This document shows, piece by piece, positions 23,184-31,327 of a DNA stretch of 40,059 nucleotides. Both the position numbers and the translations under genes were made by a program. The stretch comes from an uncultured Bacilli bacterium (lineage in GTDB: Bacteria > Bacillota_I > Bacilli_A > RF39 > UBA660): contig CANQQX010000009.1 of the NCBI GenBank assembly GCA_947626115.1, positions 1 through 40,059 on the forward strand, given 5' to 3'. Numbering within the stretch: position 1 is the first letter of the stretch; each line of letters begins with the position of its first letter. The notes under the pieces are model-generated. The model did no database searches and was not told the origin of the DNA. It saw only the letters and a list, made by a program, of their open reading frames with translations.

Positions 23184-24389
23184 ATGGCAAGAATAAAAAA
23201 GAAAGCTAAAAGAACAATTAGTTTAATACTTATTTTAGTAGTTATTCTAGTTGGTTTTGTTGGCTATAAAGTTATTTTTAAAGGCGATAATAAAATTAAA
23301 GATTCAATAGATAAACTTATTGAACCCGAAAATCCGATTAAAACATATAAAGCAAAATTAATTGCGACCGGTGATGGTTTAATACACTCACCTATTTATA
23401 AAGCAGCTTATAATAATGGTACATATGATTTTAGTAATATGCTAACATACACGAAAGAAAAATTAAAAGATTATGATATTAAATATTATAATCAAGAAAC
23501 AGTTTTTGATGATTCTGTTAGTTATGGTAGTTTTCCTAGATTTAATACTCCATCTGCTTTTGGTCAAAATATGATTGATGCCGGTTTTAATCTTGTATCA
23601 CTTGCTACTAATCACTCCATGGATATGGGAAATGACTCAGCTAAAAGAAGTGCCGCTTGGTGGGAAGGTAAAGATAACATTTTAGCAACAGGTATGGCCT
23701 CTACTCCCGAAAAAAGAGATGAACACAAAATTATGGAAGCAAATGGCATAACTTATACGATGCTTTCTTATACTTATGGCACTAATGGTATACCTGTAAA
23801 AGAAGATTATACCGTTAATTTATTTGATGAAGAAAAAGTTAAAGCTGATATTGCTGCTGTGCGTGATAAAGTTGATATTTTAATTGTCGCTATGCACTGG
23901 GGAACCGAATACTTACAAGATGCGACAACTACGCAAAGAGAACAAGCTAAATTTTTAGCCGATAATGGTGTTGATATCGTTTTAGGTACTCACTCTCATT
24001 GTATTGAGCCTTGGGAATGGATTGATGATACTGTTGTCTTCTATTCATTTGGTAATTTCATTTCTAATCAAATGGGTGCGGAAGAAGCAAGAGTAAGAAA
24101 AGTTGGAGTTATCGGTATGTTTGCAACGCTTGATATAACTAAAACTGTTGATACCGAAAAAAATACGACCGAAATAAAAGTAGATAACATTGGGGCTGAT
24201 CTAAACTTTACTTATCGTTATTATAATAACAATATTGGTAAATATGATTATTTAGTAATTCCATTTAGTAAAATGGAAAGTAAATATTTAAATAATTATG
24301 AATCTGTTTATAATGAATTTAGTGAAGTCTTAAAAAAATATGATGATTCTATTAAAATAGAACCACTACCAGATATTCAAGCCAACTAA
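23184..24389 (+). CDS. CapA-family (PGA_cap) metallophosphatase-like membrane protein
   Basis: 401 residues. An N-terminal membrane anchor (about 10-30) precedes the CapA/poly-gamma-glutamate-synthesis fold, a calcineurin-like metallophosphatase relative: ATGDGLIH (about 62-69), NQETVF, LATNHSMDMG (about 137-146), VAMHWGTEY and VLGTHSHCIEPWE with FYSFGNFISN. The metal-binding Asp, Asn and His residues are present. The CapBCE partners of a real polyglutamate capsule operon are not here, so it should not be taken as evidence of a capsule; many lone copies have unknown substrates. A weak GAGG ribosome binding site lies within the end of the HIT gene. Confidence 0.88.
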   Translation: MARIKKKAKRTISLILILVVILVGFVGYKVIFKGDNKIKDSIDKLIEPENPIKTYKAKLIATGDGLIHSPIYKAAYNNGTYDFSNMLTYTKEKLKDYDIKYYNQETVFDDSVSYGSFPRFNTPSAFGQNMIDAGFNLVSLATNHSMDMGNDSAKRSAAWWEGKDNILATGMASTPEKRDEHKIMEANGITYTMLSYTYGTNGIPVKEDYTVNLFDEEKVKADIAAVRDKVDILIVAMHWGTEYLQDATTTQREQAKFLADNGVDIVLGTHSHCIEPWEWIDDTVVFYSFGNFISNQMGAEEARVRKVGVIGMFATLDITKTVDTEKNTTEIKVDNIGADLNFTYRYYNNNIGKYDYLVIPFSKMESKYLNNYESVYNEFSEVLKKYDDSIKIEPLPDIQAN

Positions 24390-24417
24390 AAAATCCTTAC
24401 AAAAAGGATTTTTTAAA
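24389..24417. terminator. Bidirectional terminator
   Basis: AAAAAATCCTT / AAGGATTTTTT (24389-24399 with 24405-24415) with a 5-base loop. It serves the capA-like gene on the plus strand and the tandem paralogues on the minus strand. Confidence 0.9.
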
Positions 24418-25441
24418 TTTTAAAACTTAATATATTTGGTAAACATTTATCTTCTTCAATATGAGAAAAAGCATTATAAATAAAATCTTTAACTTCTTTA
24501 TTTTGAATATTATTCTTTTCAAAATAATCTATTTCTGATTCCATCATTAAGATAAAACTACCCACTACTTCTTCATCAGCTAATATTAAACCAGTTCTAA
24601 CAAAAATTTCTATCATAATAGCATGAGCATAATTTTCTTTATTACTTAGATTGGTATAAAACATTTCTAATAAATAACCATATTGTTCATATAATAAATC
24701 TTCAGCATGACTATTTTTAGATTCTTTTAAATCTTTATTACCATTTTTAGCTTTAGTATCAGTATACATTTTAGTTTGCCAAAAAAGGGTATCATTAATA
24801 GTAAAATTATTAGTTAAAAAATCTTTTTCAACAAACTTAAATGCAAATGCTAATTTATATTTAAATTTAATTAGAGCATCTTTTATATTACTAAAATCAG
24901 GATTATCAAGATAATTTTTAATCATTTTTAAAATAGTATTAATAATATCTTGTTCCATCATTAAATCAACATTAGCTTGATAAAAGAAATCGGCTTCCAT
25001 CTTTTCAATAGTATCTTCATCTAATAGTTCATACTCTTCTATATCTTCATCTTCTTCAAAATAATCATCTTCAGAAGAAAAAGGTACTGTATTTAATAAA
25101 TAATCAAAACGAGCAGAAACTCTATTTTTTAAAATTTCTTCAATATTATCATTGTTTAAACAAATTAAAACATCAGTTATATTATATGGTTCATTATCTA
25201 AAATATATTCTAACATATCAGATATTTTTTTCGGATTTTTACCAATTATAATATAAATTTGTTCTTCTAATTCTAATAATGTTTGTAAATAATTAGTCCA
25301 TTTAGTAAATTCTTCTGTTTCTTTTTTATTATTTATTTCTAAATTTGCTAAATTCTCATAAGCCAATTTAATCTTTTGCGTAATAAAGAATAATTTTTTT
25401 AAATTTTCATAATCTTCTTTAGTTAAATTTATATTATCCAT
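24413..25441 (-). CDS. Hypothetical helical protein, tandem paralogue 3
   Basis: 342 residues, acidic, helical, without signal peptide or membrane helix. It is clearly related to the two genes upstream of it: all three start with about 20 residues of helix, then LEINN-KET and a Leu/Glu-rich helix, a middle part around DFVNTIL/DIINTIL-NYLD, and end with a FIYNAFSHIEEDKCLPN-like tail. Family unknown to me. Spaced 1 base from the preceding gene, so co-translated. It ends in a shared terminator. Confidence 0.8.
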   Translation of the reverse strand: MDNINLTKEDYENLKKLFFITQKIKLAYENLANLEINNKKETEEFTKWTNYLQTLLELEEQIYIIIGKNPKKISDMLEYILDNEPYNITDVLICLNNDNIEEILKNRVSARFDYLLNTVPFSSEDDYFEEDEDIEEYELLDEDTIEKMEADFFYQANVDLMMEQDIINTILKMIKNYLDNPDFSNIKDALIKFKYKLAFAFKFVEKDFLTNNFTINDTLFWQTKMYTDTKAKNGNKDLKESKNSHAEDLLYEQYGYLLEMFYTNLSNKENYAHAIMIEIFVRTGLILADEEVVGSFILMMESEIDYFEKNNIQNKEVKDFIYNAFSHIEEDKCLPNILSFKI

Positions 25442-25442
25442 C

Positions 25443-26435
25443 TTATAACACCCTTAAACTAATTATATTTAATAATTCTTTATCTTTTTCATACATTGCA
25501 AAAATACTATCAATTCTATTCTGAGCATTTTTTAAATTTTTTAGCAATTCTTCATTATAAGGCATATTAGATGCTAATTGTAATTTTTGACCCTTTAAAT
25601 AATCTACTGTTTTATCTCCAAATAAAAGTAAGCTTGCTCTTATTAATATTTCACTAATTGTATAAGTAAATATTTCTTGTTTACTACTATTTTCATTAAT
25701 AACAATCTCAATGATATTATCTGTTTTTTCTCTAAATATATTAAATACTGTTCCCCTTTTAATGGCATTTAACTTTTCTCTATCAAGTCTATAATAATCT
25801 GCGACTACATTAGATTCCCAATATAAATCATTATTAATATTAAAATCATTTTCTAAAAAATCTTTCTCTATATCTTCATAAAGAAAAGATAAACCATATT
25901 TAAAATTTAATAATAAATCTTTAATTGCATTATATTTAGAATCATTTAAATAACTATTTAATATAATAAGTAAAGTATTTACAAAATCTCTAATAATAGT
26001 AGCATTAATTACTAATATATTTCTTGAACTTTGATTTTCTAAAACTTCTTCTTTATTAGTACTAATAACAAAATCAGCATCTTTAATGGCAAGCATTCTA
26101 TTAAATAAATTTAAATGAATTCTTAATTTTATCAGATTATGATTATTTAAAATAGCATTAATATTATCTTGTAAATTAAAATTAATCCAGAATTCTTCTT
26201 TACTGCTAATAGTATAATCTATATTACTTAGGATATCTAAATCTTTAGGAAATCGCTCGTAAATAGATTTTTCTAATTCTAAAGATGATTTTAAACTTAT
26301 AATTAAACTTTGATATTCTTTACTTTCTTTTTGATTATTAATTTCTAATTCTTTTAATTTAGCATATGTTTCATTAATAGAATCAGTAATAGCAAGTAAA
26401 GTTTTAATATTTTCTAATATATCTTTACTTAACAT
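25443..26435 (-). CDS. Hypothetical helical protein, tandem paralogue 2
   Basis: 330 residues, same architecture as its neighbours (KELEINNQKESKE near residue 28; FVNTLLIILNSYL in the middle; NRIDSIFAMYEKDKELLN near the end). The paralogues are strongly diverged, so the triplication is old. Two bases separate it from the gene upstream. No motif points to a function; the three likely act together, perhaps as a complex. Confidence 0.8.
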   Translation of the reverse strand: MLSKDILENIKTLLAITDSINETYAKLKELEINNQKESKEYQSLIISLKSSLELEKSIYERFPKDLDILSNIDYTISSKEEFWINFNLQDNINAILNNHNLIKLRIHLNLFNRMLAIKDADFVISTNKEEVLENQSSRNILVINATIIRDFVNTLLIILNSYLNDSKYNAIKDLLLNFKYGLSFLYEDIEKDFLENDFNINNDLYWESNVVADYYRLDREKLNAIKRGTVFNIFREKTDNIIEIVINENSSKQEIFTYTISEILIRASLLLFGDKTVDYLKGQKLQLASNMPYNEELLKNLKNAQNRIDSIFAMYEKDKELLNIISLRVL

Positions 26436-26437
26436 AA

Positions 26438-27433
26438 TTATGATCTCCTTGCACTATAAACTACAGGTAATTTTTTATCTTCATCATACATTTTTAAAAC
26501 ATGATCAATACGGGCTTGGCCACGCGCAGCCATATCAGTTAATTTTTCCCCTTCAACTACACAATTTTCATTATAAACATTTAATTTAAAAGTATCTTGT
26601 AAATAACGAGCATTTTCTTCTCCTAAAAATAACATTGCACTTCTAACTAATATTTGAGCTAAAGTATATTGAAACAATACTTCCCTATCAGTAAGTTCTT
26701 CTTCTTCAATAGTAATTATATCATCTATTTTTTCATCAAATACTTCATTACCTAAGCCTTCTTCAATTTGTAAAACATCATCTTCATCTAGACCAGCTAT
26801 ATCAGCATATATTTTTGCTTTCCAATTAAGGCACGGATTAATTTGCATATTATGTTCAAGTAAATCAGTTTCTATTTCTTCATGTAAAAATGCATAGTTA
26901 TCTTTTATTTTAAATAATAAATCTCTAATACTACTATATTCTTTTTCATCTACATATTTATTTAATATTGTAAGGATGGTATTTACAAAATCACATTGAA
27001 TACATATTTCAATAAAACTATAGGCTTTACCATCAATTGGAAATGGCATATTAGCAAGTTCCATTTTACTTTCTTCACTACTTAAAAATAAATTTAATAA
27101 GTGATTAGCAATTCTTGTTCTAACTAAATTTTCACTATAGTCATTAGCAACATCATCTAATTCAGTTAAGACATTCATTTCAAATAAAGATTCTCTACTA
27201 AAAGATATTTCATTATAAGCCGCTATTATCTTTTCCGGATAATTTCTAAATCTATCATATATTTTATTTTCCGTTATTATTAATCTTTTTAATATATTCA
27301 ATTTATTTTGAAATAATTTAGTCTCTGTTTTAAAATTAATTTCCATTTCTCTTAAAGAATCATATATCTCTTTAATTTTAATATTAATATCAATTAACTT
27401 TCTTAAACTTATTTTATCTTCTTCACTTAACAT
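26438..27433 (-). CDS. Hypothetical helical protein, tandem paralogue 1
   Basis: 331 residues from the ATG at 27433, chosen because GGGTGG lies 4 bases upstream; an in-frame ATG at 27463 lies before that site. It shares REMEINFKTETK near residue 32, FVNTILTILNKYVDE in the middle, and the ARIDHVLKMYDEDKKLP tail with the other two. First gene of a three-gene run. No recognised domain. Confidence 0.8.
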   Translation of the reverse strand: MLSEEDKISLRKLIDINIKIKEIYDSLREMEINFKTETKLFQNKLNILKRLIITENKIYDRFRNYPEKIIAAYNEISFSRESLFEMNVLTELDDVANDYSENLVRTRIANHLLNLFLSSEESKMELANMPFPIDGKAYSFIEICIQCDFVNTILTILNKYVDEKEYSSIRDLLFKIKDNYAFLHEEIETDLLEHNMQINPCLNWKAKIYADIAGLDEDDVLQIEEGLGNEVFDEKIDDIITIEEEELTDREVLFQYTLAQILVRSAMLFLGEENARYLQDTFKLNVYNENCVVEGEKLTDMAARGQARIDHVLKMYDEDKKLPVVYSARRS

Positions 27434-27584
27434 AAAACCACCCTGCAAATAAATATAGTACACTAATACATTTTATGAGTCAATAACATATCTTAATTTT
27501 TTTAGAAAAAAATAAATTGAGATTTTACTCTCAATTTATCAGAAGAAAATAATAATCTATTTTATAGTCTTCGTTGACTATTAA

Positions 27585-29336
27585 TTATTCTTGTACATCT
27601 AGAATATACGGATTTGTTTTTGTTCCGTCTCCACTTGCTATTTTTACATTAGCTTTAAGATAGAAGACAGGTCTAACCCCATTGCCATATTTAAGCAAAC
27701 TGGATAAATACTGACTATCGTCGCTGCGTACACCACGAGCAGAAACATTCCAATAAGAACTAGAATCAACAATGCCCCAGCGAGTACCCAACCACTCATA
27801 AACTGATGATGAGTTCAATCCATCTTTCAAGAAATGTATCCAACTATTTTTAACATTTGTGCTATTTTCTGGATTTCCACGTGTTTCTTCTTGTGTTCCA
27901 TCGTAATAAGAATACATTATATCATGCACATACATTAAACTAATTTTTGCTGTTATAGTATTTGTCTCTGGCCACTTATATTGACTTTCAATAACTGTTG
28001 ATGATCCTAATGATTGTTGAATATAATAATTTGTTGCTTCTTTTCCGGTTTCTATGGCATACATTTTATCACCATTATAATATGTATCAGCTGTATCACC
28101 ATACATCCAGTTATGATCTTCTATTAAATTGTACCATTCACTAGCTGTTTCTCCACCATTTACATCTCCAGATTTTAAATAATCATATTGACTACTATCA
28201 ACGAAGATGTCTGTATCGGCTCCATCACATGATGGATCACACGAACCTTGACCTGGTGTCTGACCATTACTTGTTCCATTAATTCTTTTAAATAAATCTG
28301 AATTACTCCATTCTGGACATGTATAACCATCACAAGTATATGCATATGATCCAACTGTTAGAAATTTAGAATTCCAAGAAAATCCTGTTAGCGCTCCTTC
28401 TTGCAAGAGTGTTTCTTTTAATAAGTATAACTGTCCTTCTTCCGTTATTCCTATTATTCGATACATATATTTATCTATTCCTGTATCAGGATTTGTACAT
28501 GCTTCTTTAGAATTTGTTCCAAAGCAGATCCAATTGGTCATTTCTGATGAATCACTAGCTGGAAATGATGCTTGATATCTATACATTCCACCTTGGATAT
28601 CTTTACTTAAATATCCTTGACTATCTTTTGCTCTTAACTCTGCTATCTTTGGATCCGGTAATTTTATTTCACATTTTAAGTCTCTTGTTTTTATATCAAT
28701 ATTTAATTTCTTATCTGCCAAATAATTTTGATTTTCATTCTTATTTACTAATTTGATGTACGCTTGAATTTCTTCTACTTTATTGGCTGTTATATTGAAA
28801 CTTAAATCATATTCTTTTGGATTATTATCTTTTAATTCACTTAAATCTAATTTCTCATTTATTAAATTTCCTTTAAATTGTAATATCATATCTTCTGGTT
28901 TTAATGCATCAATTATTGTGTCAGCTACTGCTTCGGGATCTGTTACTTTACTTACTGTTAACTTAGCTGTACAACTATATTTTGTTGTTTCTTCTCCTCC
29001 TGTTAGTTCTATCTCTGCTATTGTCTTTGTTCCATTCTCTTCATTTTCTTCATATGATTTATCTTTTACATCTGTAGCATAATATTCTTTTGTGGCATTA
29101 GCTTGAGCCATATCACCAGCACTTAAATTTAAATGTAGATTATCTGTTCCCGATTTTAAAGTTACTAGACTATTTGTTGGAGTACTTCCTGTTATGTTAG
29201 TATTACTACTTTCATTATTTGTATTTATTTGAAAGTAAGCATAAGTAGCTCCTAGAACTAATACTAGTAATGTTACTATACCGATTAATAATGATAACTT
29301 TTGTTTTTTCTTATCATTACTACTTCCTTCTAACAT
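27585..29336 (-). CDS. Anchored surface protein with TasA-like N-part and hypervariable C-terminal domain (family B1)
   Basis: 583 residues. A short charged start (MLEGSSNDKKKQK) and a hydrophobic anchor (about 15-35) run into AYFQINTNN, as in SipW/TasA-like matrix proteins. A beta-rich half (about 40-240) follows. The C-terminal half resembles DUF6273-type C-lectin-like domains: WICFGTN, MYRIIGITEEGQLYLL and, near the end, GVRPVFYLK followed by GDGTKTNPY. The segment between EWLGTRWG and GVRPVF (about 515-560) differs almost wholly from the paralogue at 34886-36508 and has higher GC (about 44%, 27661-27800). AAGAAGGGA precedes the ATG. The promoter spacer contains eight G. Likely a phase-variable ligand-binding protein of the cell surface. 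Confidence 0.85.
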   Translation of the reverse strand: MLEGSSNDKKKQKLSLLIGIVTLLVLVLGATYAYFQINTNNESSNTNITGSTPTNSLVTLKSGTDNLHLNLSAGDMAQANATKEYYATDVKDKSYEENEENGTKTIAEIELTGGEETTKYSCTAKLTVSKVTDPEAVADTIIDALKPEDMILQFKGNLINEKLDLSELKDNNPKEYDLSFNITANKVEEIQAYIKLVNKNENQNYLADKKLNIDIKTRDLKCEIKLPDPKIAELRAKDSQGYLSKDIQGGMYRYQASFPASDSSEMTNWICFGTNSKEACTNPDTGIDKYMYRIIGITEEGQLYLLKETLLQEGALTGFSWNSKFLTVGSYAYTCDGYTCPEWSNSDLFKRINGTSNGQTPGQGSCDPSCDGADTDIFVDSSQYDYLKSGDVNGGETASEWYNLIEDHNWMYGDTADTYYNGDKMYAIETGKEATNYYIQQSLGSSTVIESQYKWPETNTITAKISLMYVHDIMYSYYDGTQEETRGNPENSTNVKNSWIHFLKDGLNSSSVYEWLGTRWGIVDSSSYWNVSARGVRSDDSQYLSSLLKYGNGVRPVFYLKANVKIASGDGTKTNPYILDVQE

Positions 29337-29366
29337 TTTTATCCCTTCTTCTATTACTATAAGATT

Positions 29367-29394
29367 ATTTTAATATACCCCCCCCGAAATTCAA
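29367..29394 (-). promoter_or_regulatory. Poly-G spacer promoter of surface gene B1
   Basis: Minus strand: -35 TTGAAT (29389-29394), TTC, eight G (29378-29385), TATAT, -10 TAAAAT (29367-29372). Spacer 16. Slippage by one G changes it to 15 or 17. Confidence 0.7.
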
Positions 29395-29408
29395 CTGATT
29401 ATTTCAAT

Positions 29409-29462
29409 TTTACACGGGAGATGTAAATTTAAATATCGTATTATTGTATATTTTTATTATAC
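29409..29462. promoter_or_regulatory. TTTACA-N7-TGTAAA dyad and conserved AT box upstream of B1
   Basis: TTTACA-N7-TGTAAA at 29409-29427, 14 bases upstream of the -35 box, then a 33-base AT-rich box at 29430-29462 which on the minus strand begins GTATAATAAAAATATACA. Both occur at the same distances upstream of the paralogue (36580-36633), while the 7-base centre differs. The dyad looks like an operator, and the TATAAT in the box could be a second promoter's -10. Confidence 0.6.
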
Positions 29463-29569
29463 CATCAAGTTGGTTACTTATAAATAATATTTTATTTTTA
29501 CTTGACATAAATAATAGATATGTGAAGTGAAAAATTAGTAAAATATTTTTTAGAATAAGGTTGTAAATT

Positions 29570-29856
29570 TTAAAAAATATATTATAATATAAATAGAAAG
29601 TGTTACCGAGTTAGGTAGCACCTGATAATCAGACGCTACACCGTAAAGGCTAGCGTTTTATTTTTTATACTAGTTTTAATATAATTAAAGCTAGTATAAT
29701 TATCACGATAATAAGCATAGTATCTTTTCTAAAATTGCTCATGATTACACTCCTTTTTCACCAACCCCCCTGTTTAAAACAAGTTGAAAAGTTACTAAAG
29801 TTGTGTAATAGCGGCGCTACTAACTGGTAACAAGTTCTCTATTATATAGAGTATTT
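29570..29856 (-). ncRNA. Structured RNA carrying a small peptide frame (copy L)
   Basis: About 285 nt, homologous to the inverted copy at 36718-37012. A closing stem pairs 29602-29614 with 29820-29831; two base pairs differ between the copies in a compensated way (A-U/G-C against G-C/A-U). Inside are a 5' hairpin CTCTAT/ATAGAG (29837-29851), a hairpin ACGCTA/TAGCGT and a CTGAT/ATCAG hairpin. A short A/T hairpin plus TTTTTT ends it near 29572. ATTACAC in the 5' part can pair with GTGTAAT directly before the peptide's ATG. No known RNA class is recognised. Confidence 0.65.
29665..29742 (-). CDS. 25-residue membrane peptide inside the structured RNA (copy L)
   Basis: Starts MSNFRKDTML and continues as an Ile/Leu/Val helix ending KLV. 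It is one charged N-terminal turn plus one membrane span. AAAAAGGAGTG lies 5-6 bases before the ATG. The identical peptide is encoded at 36839-36916; the only DNA changes between the two frames are silent, plus TAA for TGA as stop. This indicates selection on the peptide. Its size and layout resemble type I toxin peptides (Fst/TisB-like) or the YjcZ-like small sporulation peptides next door. Function unknown. Confidence 0.7.
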   Translation of the reverse strand: MSNFRKDTMLIIVIIILALIILKLV

Positions 29857-29861
29857 TTTTA

Positions 29862-29890
29862 ATTACAATACATTCGACAAATGTTATCAA
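29862..29890 (-). promoter_or_regulatory. Promoter of the structured RNA, copy L
   Basis: -35 TTGATA (29885-29890), 17-base spacer, -10 TGTAAT (29862-29867) on the minus strand. The same layout occurs for copy R. The -35 overlaps a small dyad (GATAA-CAT-TTGTC). An extended TGGTATAAT further upstream (-10 at 29909-29914) is an alternative. Confidence 0.55.
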
Positions 29891-29920
29891 AACTTCTATT
29901 AATTCGACATTATACCATAC

Positions 29921-29942
29921 AAAAAAAGAGCCTTTTGCTCTT
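29921..29942 (-). terminator. Terminator of the YjcZ-like peptide genes
   Basis: AAGAGC / GCTCTT stem (29926-29931 with 29937-29942), followed by TTTTTTTG on the minus strand. It lies directly after the 45-residue peptide gene. Confidence 0.8.
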
Positions 29943-29944
29943 CT

Positions 29945-30082
29945 TTAAAAAATAAAACTTCCACCTAGGATTATAGCAAGTAATATATATAATATTAATA
30001 CTATAAAAAAGTAGTTGTAAGAATTATTGTTATTACATTGATTTTGACTTTGTCCACCAGATGAACATTTTGAACAGGCCAT
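29945..30082 (-). CDS. YjcZ-like small membrane peptide (45 residues)
   Basis: Begins MACSKCSSGGQSQNQC, a Cys/Ser/Gln/Asn-rich head, and then one membrane helix (about 25-42, FFIVLILYILLAIILGG). GGAGG lies 7 bases upstream; an earlier in-frame ATG is too close to it. The head-plus-VLxxLLxIIxG layout is like the YjcZ/YjcM-type small peptides of Bacilli that are made during sporulation. Family assignment by layout only. Confidence 0.65.
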   Translation of the reverse strand: MACSKCSSGGQSQNQCNNNNSYNYFFIVLILYILLAIILGGSFIF

Positions 30083-30104
30083 AATCATACCTCCTTTAAA
30101 GAAA

Positions 30105-30191
30105 TTAAATATATGCTCCTACGATTATAATAAGTAAGATAAATAATACTAAAATGATAGCAGCGCCTAATCCGTTATTTCCGCAGTTCAT
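30105..30191 (-). CDS. YjcZ-family small membrane peptide (28 residues)
   Basis: Starts MNCGNNGLGAAIILV and contains VLFILLIIIVGAYI, very close to the ILVLFILLIIVG core of YjcZ-family sporulation peptides. A strong GGAGGAGTG ribosome binding site lies before the ATG. It is followed after 22 bases by the 45-residue peptide, forming a two-gene unit that ends in the terminator at 29921-29942. In Bacillus such peptides are associated with spore germination or coat (SscA-like); the exact role here is unknown. Confidence 0.75.
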   Translation of the reverse strand: MNCGNNGLGAAIILVLFILLIIIVGAYI

Positions 30192-30263
30192 AATTCACTC
30201 CTCCTTTATGTCTATTCATTTATAATTTATGGTTAATATTTTGAAGTGTGAGTGCTTAATTTA

Positions 30264-30293
30264 TTGTATTTATTAAAATTCCTGTGTTATAAT
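30264..30293 (+). promoter_or_regulatory. prsA promoter
   Basis: -35 TTGTAT (30264-30269), 18-base spacer ending TGT and -10 TATAAT (30288-30293, extended -10), 17 bases before the ATG region with GGGAGG. Confidence 0.7.
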
Positions 30294-30310
30294 TAATTTA
30301 GGGAGGAAAT

Positions 30311-31327
30311 ATGAAGAAAAGTTTAATATTATGTTTAGTATGTCTATTAGTTTTATGTGGTTGTGGTAAAACACCAGAACTAAAAAATGGCGAAGAAGCT
30401 ATTATTACATTTAAGAAAGGAGATAAAGAACATCAAATTAGTGTTGATGAATTATATGAATCATTAAAATCAGATTTTGGTCTTCAAGCCACAATTAAAT
30501 TAGTTGATGATTATGTTTTAGAAACAGAATTCAAAGATTATAAGAAAGATGCTGAAGAACAAGCCGAAAGTTATATTAATATGATGCAATCATCTTATGA
30601 AAGTAATGGTCAAGATTTACTTTTAGCTCTTCAACAAAGTGGTTACTCTTCTATTGAAGCATATCAAGATTATTTATATACAACATTTATGCAAGCACAT
30701 GCTTTAGAAGAATATGCTAAAACTAAAATAACCGATAAAGAAATTGAAAAATACTACAAAGATGAACTTAAAGGTGACATCGAAGTATATCATATTTTAA
30801 TTACACCAGATGTAAAAGATGGTATGTCAACTGATGAACAAGAAGAAGCTGAAACTAAAGCTAAAGATACTGCTAAAGAAATTATCAAAAAATTAGATAA
30901 AGCAGAAAACAAATTAGATGAATTTAAAAAATTAGTTAAAGAATATACTGATGATGACGAAACTAAAGACAAAGATGGTAATTTAGGTTATATCAATTAC
31001 AATAAATTAGGTGATGAATATGAAACTTTACTTGATGCAGCATACAAATTAAAAGATGGTGAATATTCTAAAGATGTAATATCTACTGAACTTGGTTATC
31101 ATGTAATTTATCGTAATAAATCTAAAGACAAAGCTAAATTAGAAGATGCTAAAGAAGATATTATTGCAACTCTATCAGAAGAAAAAATTAGTAATGGTGA
31201 TGTGGAAAACTATGAAGCACTTAAATATTACCGTGAACAATATGGTATGAAAATACTAGATTCTGAAATAGAAAAACAATATGGTATCTATTTAAATAAT
31301 TTAGCAAATAGTACTACTGCTGAGTAG
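30311..31327 (+). CDS. prsA: PrsA-like foldase lipoprotein (parvulin peptidyl-prolyl isomerase)
   Basis: 338 residues. Lipoprotein signal with lipobox VLCGC, lipid on Cys18. SurA/PrsA-type layout: helical N-part (about 40-150), the parvulin domain (about 155-255, IEVYHILITPDVKDG, GNLGYINYNKLGDEYETLLDAAYKLKDGEYS split as DGNLGYI and AAYKLKDGEYS, and TELGYHVIYR), then a helical C-part. It helps secreted proteins fold outside the membrane, which fits the many anchored surface proteins nearby. Ribosome binding site GGGAGG. The repeated acid/Lys-rich helices are normal for low-GC relatives. Confidence 0.93.
   Translation: MKKSLILCLVCLLVLCGCGKTPELKNGEEAIITFKKGDKEHQISVDELYESLKSDFGLQATIKLVDDYVLETEFKDYKKDAEEQAESYINMMQSSYESNGQDLLLALQQSGYSSIEAYQDYLYTTFMQAHALEEYAKTKITDKEIEKYYKDELKGDIEVYHILITPDVKDGMSTDEQEEAETKAKDTAKEIIKKLDKAENKLDEFKKLVKEYTDDDETKDKDGNLGYINYNKLGDEYETLLDAAYKLKDGEYSKDVISTELGYHVIYRNKSKDKAKLEDAKEDIIATLSEEKISNGDVENYEALKYYREQYGMKILDSEIEKQYGIYLNNLANSTTAE

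Noticed and set aside
29600-29650. tRNA-like reading of the GTTACC...GGTAAC stem region
   Set aside because: No cloverleaf, no T-loop GGTTCRA word and no CCA; the pairing closes a ~230-base domain instead.
29765-29770. Run of six C (six G on minus strand) in RNA copy L as another phase-variable tract
   Set aside because: Only six long, absent from copy R, and not between promoter boxes.
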